From contig CAUCQW010000027.1 of NCBI GenBank assembly GCA_958445065.1, positions 1-29,458 of the forward strand: a stretch of DNA of 29,458 nucleotides, written 5' to 3'. Within the stretch, counting starts at the first letter, position 1; every line of letters starts with the position of its first letter. This document shows positions 7,866 to 17,585 of this stretch, piece after piece. A program made the position numbers and the translations under genes. This DNA is from an uncultured Collinsella sp. (GTDB lineage: Bacteria; Actinomycetota; Coriobacteriia; Coriobacteriales; Coriobacteriaceae). The notes beneath the pieces were generated by a model. It did not search any database. It saw nothing but the letters and a program-made list of their open reading frames with translations, and was not told the origin of the DNA.

Positions 7866-7966
7866 ATCAGCTTGCGCTTGCGTGAGTACAATACTCGAAC
7901 GTTATACGTCTCAGCGCCCCCTGTGCGTGGACGTCTTGCAGTCACGCGAACGAAGGGATTTATCCT

Positions 7967-9814
<1,848 letters not shown>

Positions 9815-9837
9815 TTGGTTCCGCCGTTCTAGCGACT

Positions 9838-9875
9838 AAGGCCCGGCTCCGCATCAAGACGGAGTCGGGCCTTGT
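9838..9875 (+). terminator. Terminator hairpin after glmS
   Basis: AAGGCCCGGCTCCG (9838-9851) pairs with CGGAGTCGGGCCTT (9860-9873) with one G-U pair. The T-tract is short (CTTGTTGCGTTT). Confidence 0.75.
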
Positions 9876-9877
9876 TG

Positions 9878-9929
9878 CGTTTGCCCAGATAAAACCTGCC
9901 ATAATAAACCTGTCCCTTTTTGGCAGGTT
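9878..9929 (-). repeat. Dispersed intergenic repeat, copy C (extended 52-bp form)
   Basis: Core 9884-9916. The arms AACCTGCC (9893-9900) and GGCAGGTT (9922-9929) are perfect complements. The right arm ends inside the stop codon of the minus-strand GntR gene (stop 9928-9930), so the insertion or duplication reached the exact end of that gene. Confidence 0.88.
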
Positions 9930-10659
9930 AGCGGAGCTTGCTGGTCTCGAAGTACTCGGGGAACTGGTCCAGAACCTCGGTTTGGTTGCGGAACATCATG
10001 TGCAGGTGCTTGCTGACCAAAAAGCTCGCTTCGATGGGGTCGCGACCGGCGATAGCGCGGCGAATCTGCTTGTGCTCGTTCACGATGTCCTGATTGTCGA
10101 GAACCTGCGTGGCGGCGCGCAGCCAGCGGAAGCGCTCCAGGTCGGCATTGGTCTCTTCGAGCCACGACCACACGGTGCTGCGACATGCGATGCTAAAAAT
10201 CATGTGATGCATGAGGTTGTCGCTCAAAAAGAAGCCGATGCGATCCTCTTCGGCCATGGCCTTTTCCTGCAGCACGATGGCGCGGTCGAGCTGCTCGATG
10301 CCGGCCGACGTGGCGCGCGCACAGCACTCCACAATCACCTGCTTTTCCAGATGCTCGCGGATGTAACAGGCACTCTCGGCAAGGGTGAGGTTGATGGGTG
10401 AGACGTAGGTGCCGCTCTGGGGCACGGTGCGCACCAGGCCTTCCTGCGCCAAGCGAACCAAAGCCTCGCGCACGGGCGTGCGCCCCATATCCAGGTCGTC
10501 GCAAAGTTGCTTGACGCCCAGCTTTTCGCCCGGCTTGTAGTCCAGGTAGACGATTTTGCGTCGAATGGTGTGGTAGGACTGGTCCTGTAGGCTCGTTTCC
10601 TGCTCGCCGACGTGCATCGATTCTTCCATAGCGCCTCGCAACTGTTCTATCAAACTCAT
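9928..10659 (-). CDS. GntR-family transcriptional regulator, FCD subfamily
   Basis: A 243-residue regulator. A winged helix-turn-helix spans about 30-90 (KQLCDDLDMGRTPVREALVR), followed by an all-helical FCD ligand-binding domain (about 100-235) with His residues typical of the metal site (ENLMHHM-like region at SDNLMHHMIF, and SKHLHMMF). FadR/FCD regulators usually sense small carboxylic acids. The start is uncertain: the ATG at 10659 has no ribosome site, while ATG 10629 has GAGG close by; both keep the DNA-binding domain. It is divergent from the YeiH-type gene, which is its likely target besides itself. Confidence 0.88.
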   Translation of the reverse strand: MSLIEQLRGAMEESMHVGEQETSLQDQSYHTIRRKIVYLDYKPGEKLGVKQLCDDLDMGRTPVREALVRLAQEGLVRTVPQSGTYVSPINLTLAESACYIREHLEKQVIVECCARATSAGIEQLDRAIVLQEKAMAEEDRIGFFLSDNLMHHMIFSIACRSTVWSWLEETNADLERFRWLRAATQVLDNQDIVNEHKQIRRAIAGRDPIEASFLVSKHLHMMFRNQTEVLDQFPEYFETSKLR

Positions 10660-10822
10660 ATGTCAGTTGTTAATTATGCCGCGAATCAGCTTTCCGCGGT
10701 GGGTAGTTCGGCTGTTGCCCAAGAACTATTGCGGCATCTTAGTCTTTGTTTACGCAAGGCTGCGCTCAATGTTGCCGTATCATAAGCCGTCGCAAACGTG
10801 AAAGAGAAAGAAGGAATCCCAT
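10660..10822. promoter_or_regulatory. Divergent promoter region, GntR / YeiH-type gene
   Basis: This 163-base space must hold both start signals. On the minus strand CATAAT (10674-10679) is a possible -10 for the regulator. No clear dyad operator could be fixed by eye. Confidence 0.35.
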
Positions 10823-11857
10823 ATGCAACTGGCGAATATCGTACGCGAGCGCTGGAAGGGTGTCTTGTTCTGCCTGATCATCGCTATCCCCGCAACGCTG
10901 CTCGGCAAACAGATTGAGGTGGTCGGTGGGCCGGTATTCGCCATCCTCTTTGGCATGGTTCTGGCGCTCGTCTTTCCCAAGAATCGCCGCGAACAGCTCG
11001 CCGTCGGTGTCACCTATACGTCTAAAAAAGTCTTGCAGTACGCGGTTATCCTGCTTGGCTTTGGCATGAACCTCTCCCAGATTCTGTCCAAGGGCGCCCA
11101 GTCGCTACCGATTATCGTGGCGACAATCTCGACCTCGCTTGTCATCGCCTTTGTGCTCTGCCGCGTTATGAACGTGCCGAGCAAGATCGCGACGCTTGTG
11201 GGCGTGGGCTCGTCAATTTGCGGCGGTTCTGCCATCGCCGCGACCGCGCCCGTCATCGATGCCGACGATCGCGAGATTGCCCAGGCCATTTCGGTCATCT
11301 TCCTGTTTAACGTTATCGCGGCGCTCGTGTTTCCGACGCTCGGCGGTATGTTCGGGCTGACAGACGAGGGCTTTGGCCTGTTTGCCGGCACCGCCATCAA
11401 CGACACCTCGTCCGTAACGGCTGCGGCGAGCGCCTGGGACAGCATGCATCCCGGCGCCAATGTGCTCGAGAGCGCCACGGTGGTCAAGCTCACCAGGACG
11501 CTGGCCATTATTCCCATCACGTTGGTCCTCGCATGCTGGCAGATGCATCTGGCGCGCAAGGCCGGCGGCGACGCCAAAAGCACGTTCTCGCTTAAACGCG
11601 CGTTTCCCATGTTTGTGCTGTTCTTTGTGCTGGCGAGCGTAATCACCACGGTGCTTCAGCTTCCCGTGTCCATCACGGCGCCCATCAAGGAGCTGTCGAA
11701 GTTCTTTATCGTGATGGCCATGGCGGCTATTGGCTTTAATACCGATATCGTCGAGCTGGTCAAAAAGGGCGGCAAGCCCATCGCGCTGGGCTTTTGCTGC
11801 TGGATTGGCATTGCGTGCATGAGTTTGGGAATGCAGCACGTGCTGGGAATCTGGTAG
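10823..11857 (+). CDS. YeiH/UPF0324-family membrane protein, putative sulfate exporter
   Basis: A 344-residue integral membrane protein with about 9-10 hydrophobic segments. It carries the conserved family motifs GVGSSICGGSAIAA and FAGTAINDTSSVTAA and the C-terminal GFNTDI region. The family (COG2855) is conserved and widely annotated as a putative sulfate exporter, because some members sit in taurine/sulfonate gene sets; direct transport proof is thin. AAGGAAT precedes the ATG. The adjacent divergent GntR/FCD gene suggests an inducible transporter for an organic or inorganic acid. Confidence 0.88.
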   Translation: MQLANIVRERWKGVLFCLIIAIPATLLGKQIEVVGGPVFAILFGMVLALVFPKNRREQLAVGVTYTSKKVLQYAVILLGFGMNLSQILSKGAQSLPIIVATISTSLVIAFVLCRVMNVPSKIATLVGVGSSICGGSAIAATAPVIDADDREIAQAISVIFLFNVIAALVFPTLGGMFGLTDEGFGLFAGTAINDTSSVTAAASAWDSMHPGANVLESATVVKLTRTLAIIPITLVLACWQMHLARKAGGDAKSTFSLKRAFPMFVLFFVLASVITTVLQLPVSITAPIKELSKFFIVMAMAAIGFNTDIVELVKKGGKPIALGFCCWIGIACMSLGMQHVLGIW

Positions 11858-12130
11858 AGAAGTAGCTTATTCGCGTGCTGGTTGCTGGTTGCTGGTGAGC
11901 GCAAGCCTGCGGTGGAGCGATAGGAGCTCTTGCGGGTATGGCTTGTCCGCAGGTTTATAAGTCCCGAAGAGCTCTTATCGCCCCGCCAGGATGGCGATGC
12001 GGGGCAACACCTATACTCGCAGGACGGCGCTTTCTGCCCTATAGTGTTTGGTGAGCAATATCGTTCAATTTTGAAACACTCGGTCGTGCGACCGTCGGCG
12101 GTTGCACGTCGCCGCGGACAGGGGCAAATC
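11858..12130 (+). other. Intergenic region with three consecutive strong hairpins
   Basis: Three stems follow each other. One: GCGATAGGAGCTCTT (11917-11931) with AAGAGCTCTTATCGC (11967-11981), with inner stem TGCGG/CCGCA (11931-11935, 11947-11951). Two: GCCCCGC (11980-11986) with GCGGGGC (11999-12005). Three: AACACCTATA with TATAGTGTT (about 12006-12048), with one bulge. No T-run follows any of them. They lie between the YeiH-type gene and the start of the NtrC-like gene and may be a leader RNA or a small RNA. Confidence 0.6.
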
Positions 12131-13348
12131 ATGGATAGCGATGCCAAGCTAAACATCTTGACCGAGGCCCTGGCTGCTGCCGGGGCCTCGGCATTGGCAA
12201 TCGATGCGCGTGGGGACGTCGTGATCTCGACCATGAATGACGCGGCGCTTGAGCGGGATGTGGCGACTTTTGTCGCTGAGCGCCTCGACCGTATAGGAGA
12301 CGGCGCGCGTCTGGTTATGGGGCGTGCGGGTACGCGCCTAAGCCTGACCGTTCGCCCCACCGACAAAGAGGGCGGGGGCCTTTGGGTCGTCGTGGTCCGC
12401 GAGGTGCGCGGCGCCGCGGCACATGCGGGCATCGAGTGGCTCAACGCCGACGAAGTTGAGGCCCGCTACGAATCGAGCGCGTACGGCATCGTTGAGGGTG
12501 CCGCTGCGGTAGCTGCACCGGTGGCCGAGAGCTATGCGCGCGGCGTGCCCCTTATGCTCGAGGGCGAGCTGGGAGCGGGTCAGGTCGAGATCGCCAAGCG
12601 CCTCTATCTGGACGGTCCTTTTGTCGATCAGCCCTTTGTTGCCGTTGCGCTCGATGAGCTAACGGATCGCGGCTGGCGCCATCTGCTCAAAAGCGCCGAA
12701 TCGCCGTTGTTCCAAACGGGGCTGACACTTTGCATTGCGGGCTGGAATGCGGTTGGCCCCCAGCGCCTTCGCGAGCTCGTTTCCACGATGGCCGACACCG
12801 CGTTGGCGACGCGCTGCCATGTGGTGCTGACGGCGAATGACATGCCGGGCGGCAGCGAAAGTGATCAAGCCGCCTTTGTGACCGAGCGCTTCGCCTGTGC
12901 GGTGAGCGTGGCGCCGGCAATCGTCGAGCAGGGAGCCGCGTCGACGAAGATTGCGCGCTATTTGGAATATCTCGCTGGTGCATTTGGGACGGCAGCGCCC
13001 ACGCTGTCTGCCGCGGCGACGAAGGCGCTCGATGCTTACCGCTGGCCGCGCAATTATCTGCAGCTCCGCGAGGTCTCGGAACGACTGTATATATTGGTGG
13101 GGGCGGGCACGGTGGATCGCGCTGTGGCGGAGGAAGTGCTAGCCCAAGAGGACGTGATTAAGACCGCAACCTTTGGCGCCCCGACACTCGAAAGCGACCT
13201 GTATATCCTGCGACCGCTGGCCGATACCGAGCGAGATATCGCGCATCTGGTTGTAGATCATCTCCACGGCAACCGAACCCGTGCGGCGGAGGTGCTGGGC
13301 ATAAGCCGAACAACGCTGTGGCGCTTACTGAAGGACGATGACCGTTGA
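12131..13348 (+). CDS. Degenerate NtrC-like regulator with Fis-type HTH
   Basis: A 405-residue protein. Residues 1-95 form a small N-terminal sensor-like domain that I cannot name. Residues about 105-330 resemble the AAA+ domain of sigma-54 activators, and 368-403 form a Fis-type helix-turn-helix (NRTRAAEVLGISRTTLWRLL). The AAA+ part is degenerate: the Walker A position reads GELGAGQ (145-151), with Gln instead of the essential Lys, and there is no GAFTGA loop. The WPxN motif of the lid is kept (WPRN at 305-308). It probably binds DNA and acts on ordinary sigma-70-type promoters, as TyrR does, since actinobacteria generally lack sigma-54. AGGGGC precedes ATG 12131; a longer frame from 11930 would translate through the hairpins. 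Confidence 0.75.
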   Translation: MDSDAKLNILTEALAAAGASALAIDARGDVVISTMNDAALERDVATFVAERLDRIGDGARLVMGRAGTRLSLTVRPTDKEGGGLWVVVVREVRGAAAHAGIEWLNADEVEARYESSAYGIVEGAAAVAAPVAESYARGVPLMLEGELGAGQVEIAKRLYLDGPFVDQPFVAVALDELTDRGWRHLLKSAESPLFQTGLTLCIAGWNAVGPQRLRELVSTMADTALATRCHVVLTANDMPGGSESDQAAFVTERFACAVSVAPAIVEQGAASTKIARYLEYLAGAFGTAAPTLSAAATKALDAYRWPRNYLQLREVSERLYILVGAGTVDRAVAEEVLAQEDVIKTATFGAPTLESDLYILRPLADTERDIAHLVVDHLHGNRTRAAEVLGISRTTLWRLLKDDDR

Positions 13349-13359
13349 GCGAGGCGCCC

Positions 13360-13388
13360 GTGACCGCGCGCGACGCGTGTGCTACAGT
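13360..13388 (+). promoter_or_regulatory. Putative promoter of the 191-residue membrane protein gene
   Basis: GTGACC (13360-13365), 17-base spacer, TACAGT (13383-13388). Transcription would begin near 13395, which rules out the GTG at 13379 as a start and favours ATG 13433. Confidence 0.45.
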
Positions 13389-13432
13389 CCAAAGCGTTAT
13401 TGTTTCGATTTGGTTACGGCGTGCGGGGGCGT

Positions 13433-14008
13433 ATGGCTGAGACTACAAAACCGAGCCGCAGAAGGCGGAGCGCCGCGCCGGTTAACCGACGCACAACATC
13501 GGTGACGTGGGGCAAACACGCCTCGGGGTTTGACGGCTCGTTCAAGCGCACTAAATACGGCTATCCTTCGACAGGTGCCCGCTTGGCAATGCAGGCAGAG
13601 TCCTCGCTGTGGGACCGCAAACGCGTGGTGGGCTCAAAGCTCAAGCACGACGGCACGCTCGGCTACATCAGCCGCGGGGCGGCTCGTCGCAGCGGACTCA
13701 ATCCGGCTGGTTGGCATCGTTATGTTCCGATCGCGGTCGTCGTTGCAGTGATCGTCATCGCACTCGCTGCGCTTGGCTACGCCGGCGGTGGCGCCAACTT
13801 GGACGCGGTGTTTAAATCGCCCGAGCTCGCGCATGCAGGCACAGAAGTTGTCGAGGGCGCTCAGACCCAGACGGGCGTCGCACCCCAGCGCGGCATCGTC
13901 GCGGCGGCCTCCACCATCGCCGACGCTCAAAAGGACGAGGGCGAACAGGGCGACGGCGCCGAAACGACCCACACGAACGAAACGACGACAACTCCATCGG
14001 CAAGATAA
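13433..14008 (+). CDS. Single-span membrane protein of unknown function
   Basis: I do not recognise this 191-residue protein. It has a very basic cytoplasmic N-terminus (about 1-95, rich in Arg, Lys and Ser, including SRRRRS), one hydrophobic segment (about 101-124, with AVVVAVIVIALAALGYAGG), then an acidic Thr/Glu-rich tail (about 125-191). By the positive-inside rule the basic half is in the cytoplasm and the acidic tail outside. The basic part might contact nucleic acid or acidic lipid, but nothing proves it. The start was picked from the promoter position upstream. It follows the NtrC-like gene by 84 bases and may be a separate transcript. Confidence 0.6.
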   Translation: MAETTKPSRRRRSAAPVNRRTTSVTWGKHASGFDGSFKRTKYGYPSTGARLAMQAESSLWDRKRVVGSKLKHDGTLGYISRGAARRSGLNPAGWHRYVPIAVVVAVIVIALAALGYAGGGANLDAVFKSPELAHAGTEVVEGAQTQTGVAPQRGIVAAASTIADAQKDEGEQGDGAETTHTNETTTTPSAR

Positions 14009-14017
14009 GTTGCGAGT

Positions 14018-14056
14018 GGGGTGGCTAAAATAGCCCCGTCCCAAATTAGCTACCCC
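14018..14056. repeat. Palindrome carrying a 19-bp motif shared with the SRP RNA upstream region
   Basis: GGGGTGGCTAA (14018-14028) pairs with TTAGCTACCCC (14046-14056) with one G-U. The 19 bases at 14036-14054 (CCGTCCCAAATTAGCTACC) recur exactly at 26588-26606. No T-run follows. It may still insulate the converging genes. Confidence 0.75.
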
Positions 14057-14071
14057 TATGACGCTCCTGGG

Positions 14072-14593
14072 TTACCTTACGTAGACGACGTTGTCGCGGC
14101 GGGGTTTGGGCTCGGGTAGCGTGTCCTCGGCATAGCCCAGAATGCAGTGACCGACGCCGCGTAGGCTTCCGTCGGCGGGCAGGCCCCAGCTTGCCAGCAG
14201 TTCCAAGCCTTCGGGCGAGTCGAAGACCTCGTGCGCGCGATGAATCCAGCACGAATCAACGCCCAGCGCATAGGCAGCATTGAGCAGGTTGCCCATGGCG
14301 AGCGAACCGTCTTCCAGATGCGTTGGCACGCTGCGGTCAACCAGCACCACCACAACGGTCTTGGCGCCATAGAAGGGGTCACCGTTGCTGCCCATGACCT
14401 GGGCGTTGAGCTGTGAGAGACGCTCAACGGTTGCGGGGTCGGTGACGGCGACAAACGTCACCGGCTGGCGGCCCATGCCGCTCGGTGCATATTGGCCGGC
14501 TTCGATAATACGTGCAAGCTTCTCGGCCTCGACGGGACGATCGCTGTATTTGCGGCAGCTGCGGCGGTGAATGAGCGCTTCGATGGTTTCCAT
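14072..14593 (-). CDS. Nitroreductase-family flavoprotein
   Basis: A 173-residue protein, typical of short nitroreductases. It opens with the FMN phosphate-binding motif RRSCRKYSDRPV (about 8-19). The central SGMGRQPVTFVAV and the C-terminal GVGHCILGYAED are also family marks. These enzymes use FMN and NAD(P)H to reduce nitro compounds, quinones or other small electrophiles; the natural substrate is unknown. The start at 14593 has AAGGAG at good spacing; a longer reading from 14689 would add 32 residues. It converges with the membrane protein gene. A symmetrical TTCC-AATTG-GGAA lies about 90 bases upstream (14684-14696) and could be a regulator site. Confidence 0.88.
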   Translation of the reverse strand: METIEALIHRRSCRKYSDRPVEAEKLARIIEAGQYAPSGMGRQPVTFVAVTDPATVERLSQLNAQVMGSNGDPFYGAKTVVVVLVDRSVPTHLEDGSLAMGNLLNAAYALGVDSCWIHRAHEVFDSPEGLELLASWGLPADGSLRGVGHCILGYAEDTLPEPKPRRDNVVYVR

Positions 14594-14887
14594 GGTGTCT
14601 CCTTGTGGTGGCGTTGCAGATGCCACGTTCATACCCGTCGGGCTCAAACGATAGACGGTCAATTGCCCGGCCAAAAGGATAGATTCCAATTGGGAAAGTA
14701 GGTTTGCATAAAAGTACCTTCAGAATGTGACAAACCAATGGGATGGTTAAACGTTTTATCCCGTCTACCCTGCGGTTTTTTACCACTTGCCTAAATGACG
14801 AACGCATAACCTCTGATAAAGGTTTTACTAAAGGAGTACCAACGTTTATCAATGCGCCGTGGTGGCGTCGGGCCAGGAGGTAACATC
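14594..14887. promoter_or_regulatory. Divergent region, nitroreductase / 96-residue gene
   Basis: It contains TTCCAATTGGGAA (14684-14696) and TTAAACGTTTTATCC (14748-14762), a LacI-operator-like palindrome with central CG that has a close match upstream of ilvE. Promoter boxes could not be fixed with confidence. Confidence 0.4.
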
Positions 14888-15178
14888 ATGTTCCAGGCTG
14901 GAGATGTCGTCGAGACCGATTTCGAAGGATTTCTGAAGCTGCTGCGTTCCAAGACGCGCGCTTTCGTGTCGATCAACGATCACGAGTACTACATCACGCA
15001 CACCGATGGCTATTGGCGTGTTCAGGATTGCGAGGCCCTCAACGACAAGGGCCACTTTACTGACTGCTCCGAGCTGGTCAACACGGTCTGCGAGGTCGTC
15101 GAGCTGCCGTGGATCTGTGGCAAGAGCCTGCATGATAGCTTCTCGGGCGCTACGGTCTATGAGGCCGTTGCCGCTTAA
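14888..15178 (+). CDS. Small acidic protein of unknown function (96 aa)
   Basis: I do not recognise this protein. It is 96 residues long, acidic, has no membrane segment and carries four cysteines (in DCEAL, DCSEL, VCEVV, WICGK). AGGAGG at 14875-14880 is a strong ribosome site for ATG 14888, and a good terminator follows, so it is very likely a real, well-translated gene. An upstream ATG at 14852 is in frame but its ribosome site (AAAGGAG near 14830) is too far away. Pairs of nearby cysteines could bind a metal or be redox-active, but their spacing fits no motif I know. Confidence 0.75.
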   Translation: MFQAGDVVETDFEGFLKLLRSKTRAFVSINDHEYYITHTDGYWRVQDCEALNDKGHFTDCSELVNTVCEVVELPWICGKSLHDSFSGATVYEAVAA

Positions 15179-15204
15179 CAGGCAATAAAACCCGATTTTC
15201 ACGC

Positions 15205-15241
15205 GACCGCTGGCGCCGCCCCCGCGCCGGCGGTCTTTTTC
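15205..15241 (+). terminator. Rho-independent terminator after the 96-residue gene
   Basis: GACCGCTGGCGC (15205-15216) pairs with GCGCCGGCGGTC (15224-15235) with one G-U, followed by five T. Confidence 0.92.
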
Positions 15242-15283
15242 TGCCGATAGGCCATAAAAGTGCACGCATTTGCGGAGAGCCTG

Positions 15284-15344
15284 TTGACGATAGTCAAAAC
15301 TCGGACTAATCTAGAGACATAAAATTGGTCAAAAATCGGACAAT
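15284..15344 (+). promoter_or_regulatory. Promoter and paired operators of the MarR-ABC exporter operon
   Basis: TTGACG (15284-15289), 17 bases, TAATCT (15307-15312). A perfect dyad TAGTC-N8-GACTA (15291-15308) lies between the boxes. A second, weaker dyad TTGGTC-N8-GACAAT (about 15325-15344) lies just after the expected transcript start. Both share GTCAAAANTCGGAC as a direct repeat 35 bases apart. This is the standard placement for a self-repressing MarR regulator. Confidence 0.7.
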
Positions 15345-15359
15345 CGAATGGTGGGATAG

Positions 15360-15860
15360 ATGAATAGTGCGGTTACGCTGGTCGATTTCGACCGGATGCT
15401 CAATGGACTCGACCATATCTATTCGGAGTTCTCGCGCGCCTGCGGTCTTTCGGATTGCGCCTATTGGATGCTCGTCGACACCAGCACGGCGGACGGCAGC
15501 ATCGCCGTGAGTCGTCTGACAAGCGAATGGTTCTATAGCAAGCAGACCATCAATTCGGCAATCAAGACGCTTAGGGCGCGAGGGCTTGCGACGTTGGAGT
15601 TTGCCGAGGACAGTCGTAAGAACAAGGTTGTGCGACTGACCGCAGAAGGTATGCAGTTTGCCAAGCGCTACGCGTTGCCGGCGCAAAAGGCCGAGCAGCA
15701 GGCATTCGAGGCGCTCGAGCCGTGGGAACAGCGCGAGATCATGCGCTTGGTCGGTAAGTTCTCCCATGTTCTTAACGAAGAGTGCGAGGCATTTAAACGG
15801 CAAGTTGCCGCCGAGAACGAGGCTGACGATAAGGGCGAGGGGGAGACATGCGACTCTTAA
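15360..15860 (+). CDS. MarR-family transcriptional regulator
   Basis: A 166-residue winged helix-turn-helix protein. The N-terminal helices lead into the HTH and wing (about 45-95, with SRLTSEWFYSKQTINSAIKT and DSRKNKVVRLTAEG), and the C-terminal helix is long and charged. MarR proteins repress exporter genes and are released by small drugs or phenolics. It overlaps the first ABC gene by 13 bases and has a duplicated dyad at its own promoter, so it very likely controls this operon and itself. ATG 15360 is preceded by GGTGGGAT. Confidence 0.9.
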   Translation: MNSAVTLVDFDRMLNGLDHIYSEFSRACGLSDCAYWMLVDTSTADGSIAVSRLTSEWFYSKQTINSAIKTLRARGLATLEFAEDSRKNKVVRLTAEGMQFAKRYALPAQKAEQQAFEALEPWEQREIMRLVGKFSHVLNEECEAFKRQVAAENEADDKGEGETCDS

Positions 15861-17584
15861 TGAGGTTTATGAGGCCGTACCGCGGTCTGATCGCGGTGAC
15901 GCTGCTGGTGCTGCTAATCGACAACGTCGGCACGCTGCTCGTGCCCACGATGTTGGCGAACATGGTCAATACCGGTATCACGACGGGTGATGTCGACTAC
16001 ATCTTGCGCAACGGTCTGTACATGCTCATCGCGACCGGCATGGCCAGCGGCGGTGCGGTGCTGGGCTGCTATCTTTCGGCCCGTCTGGCGGCCAATGTGG
16101 CCTGCGACATCCGCAACGCCGTCTACGATAAGTCGCTCGAGCTGTCCGCCAGCGACTTTGAGCGCTTTGGCACGGGTTCGATGATCACGCGCTCGCTCAA
16201 CGACATCAACGTGATCCAGCAGGCCATTCTGCAGACGATTCAGTTGGTGCTGCCAGTGCCGTTCTTGGCCGTCGCGGGCATCATCTTTGCCTGGTTTATC
16301 GATCCTGCCATGGGCACGCTGCTGGGCGTGGTCGTTGCGATCGTGCTGGTGGCGGCGGTCTTTACGGTGGCTAACGCCGCGCCGATTTTTATGCGCCTTC
16401 AGAGCTTTATCGACCGCATGAACGTGGTGCTGCGCGAGAACATCGTGGGCGTGCGCGTCATCCGCGCATTTAACAAGGAGCGCCACGAGGAGCAGCGCCT
16501 GGACGAGGTGTTTAGCGATTACGCGGCCAATGCCATCAAGGTCAACCACCTGTTTGTGGGTCTCGACAGCTCCAGCTTCTTTTTGATGAACATCGCCGAG
16601 GTGGCGGTGCTGTGGGTGGGCGGCAACCGCGTGGGCGTCCATGCCATGCAAATCGGCAGCATCTCGGCCGTGCTGGAGTACGCGATCCTGATCCTGTTCT
16701 TTGTGATGATGGCGCAGATGGTGGTGCTGACGCTCCCGCGCGCCGCGGCGTGTCTCAACCGCGCGCAGCAGGTGCTCGAAATCGAGCCGAGCATTGTGGA
16801 CGGCAAGGCTACGCTGGGCGACGGGGCGCCTGAGTCCGCAGACGGCGCCGACGCGGTGGCCGTGTTCGACCACATGTCGTTCCGTTTTGACGATGCCGAC
16901 GAGGACACCCTGTGCAACCTGAGTTTTGCCTGCCGCCGTGGACAGACGACCGCGATCGTGGGCTCAACGGGCTCGGGCAAGTCAACGGTGGCCAAACTCT
17001 TGCTTCGCTTCCACGATGCCACGAAGGGCGCCATTCGCCTGAACGGCGTCGATCTGCGCGACCTTTCGCAAGACGACATCCGCGGGCGTATCGCCTATGT
17101 GCCGCAGAAGGCATGGCTGTTCTCGGGTACCGTGGCAAGCAATCTGCGCTTTGGCAACGAAGACGCGACCGAGGCTGACATGCTCCATGCGCTCCAGGTT
17201 GCCCAGAGCACCTTTGTACTCGATCAACCGCAGGGGCTCGACACTCCGGTGGCGCAGGGCGGTACGAACTTTTCGGGCGGCCAGCGCCAGCGTTTGGCAA
17301 TCGCCCGCGCACTCATGAAGCGCGCCGACCTGTATATCTTCGACGACAGTTTTTCGGCCCTGGACTTTAAGACCGATGCGGCACTGCGCCATGCGCTGCA
17401 GGACGAGACGTGCGATGCCGCGGTGCTCATCATCGCCCAGCGCATCTCGACTATTTTGCATGCCGATCAGATCGTGGTGCTCAAGGACGGCGAGATCGTG
17501 GGCCTGGGCACGCACGACGAGCTCATGGAAACCTGCGAGGTGTACCGCGCTATCGCGGAATCGCAGATGAAGGGAGGTGAGTAG
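15848..17584 (+). CDS. ABC exporter half-transporter with degenerate ATP site (subunit A)
   Basis: A 578-residue half-transporter: six membrane helices (about 1-300), then a nucleotide-binding domain (about 340-570). Walker A is GSTGSGKST (about 371-379) and the signature is the canonical NFSGGQRQR. Walker B reads IFDDS (about 497-501), with Asp in place of the catalytic Glu, so this subunit supplies a non-hydrolysing site. This is the hallmark of heterodimeric exporters such as TM287/288, BmrCD and LmrCD. With the partner 1 base downstream it should export hydrophobic drugs, lipids or peptides. The ATG overlaps the MarR end, so the three genes form one operon. Confidence 0.92.
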   Translation: MRLLMRFMRPYRGLIAVTLLVLLIDNVGTLLVPTMLANMVNTGITTGDVDYILRNGLYMLIATGMASGGAVLGCYLSARLAANVACDIRNAVYDKSLELSASDFERFGTGSMITRSLNDINVIQQAILQTIQLVLPVPFLAVAGIIFAWFIDPAMGTLLGVVVAIVLVAAVFTVANAAPIFMRLQSFIDRMNVVLRENIVGVRVIRAFNKERHEEQRLDEVFSDYAANAIKVNHLFVGLDSSSFFLMNIAEVAVLWVGGNRVGVHAMQIGSISAVLEYAILILFFVMMAQMVVLTLPRAAACLNRAQQVLEIEPSIVDGKATLGDGAPESADGADAVAVFDHMSFRFDDADEDTLCNLSFACRRGQTTAIVGSTGSGKSTVAKLLLRFHDATKGAIRLNGVDLRDLSQDDIRGRIAYVPQKAWLFSGTVASNLRFGNEDATEADMLHALQVAQSTFVLDQPQGLDTPVAQGGTNFSGGQRQRLAIARALMKRADLYIFDDSFSALDFKTDAALRHALQDETCDAAVLIIAQRISTILHADQIVVLKDGEIVGLGTHDELMETCEVYRAIAESQMKGGE

Positions 17585-17585
17585 C

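Larger units (their letters stand above)
7650..7966. promoter_or_regulatory. LacI-glmS divergent intergenic region
   Basis: This 317-base region has three layers: the LacI start side, then dispersed repeat B, then a long perfect inverted repeat (7773-7819), then two overlapping dyads (7833-7865) and a probable glmS promoter. The best -10 candidate for glmS is TACAAT (7887-7892); no good -35 lies 17 bases upstream, which suggests activator dependence or another promoter. Confidence 0.5.

Noticed and set aside
7893..7966. glmS ribozyme in the glmS leader
   Set aside because: The leader after the candidate -10 is too short for the ribozyme core and shows none of its pseudoknot pattern.
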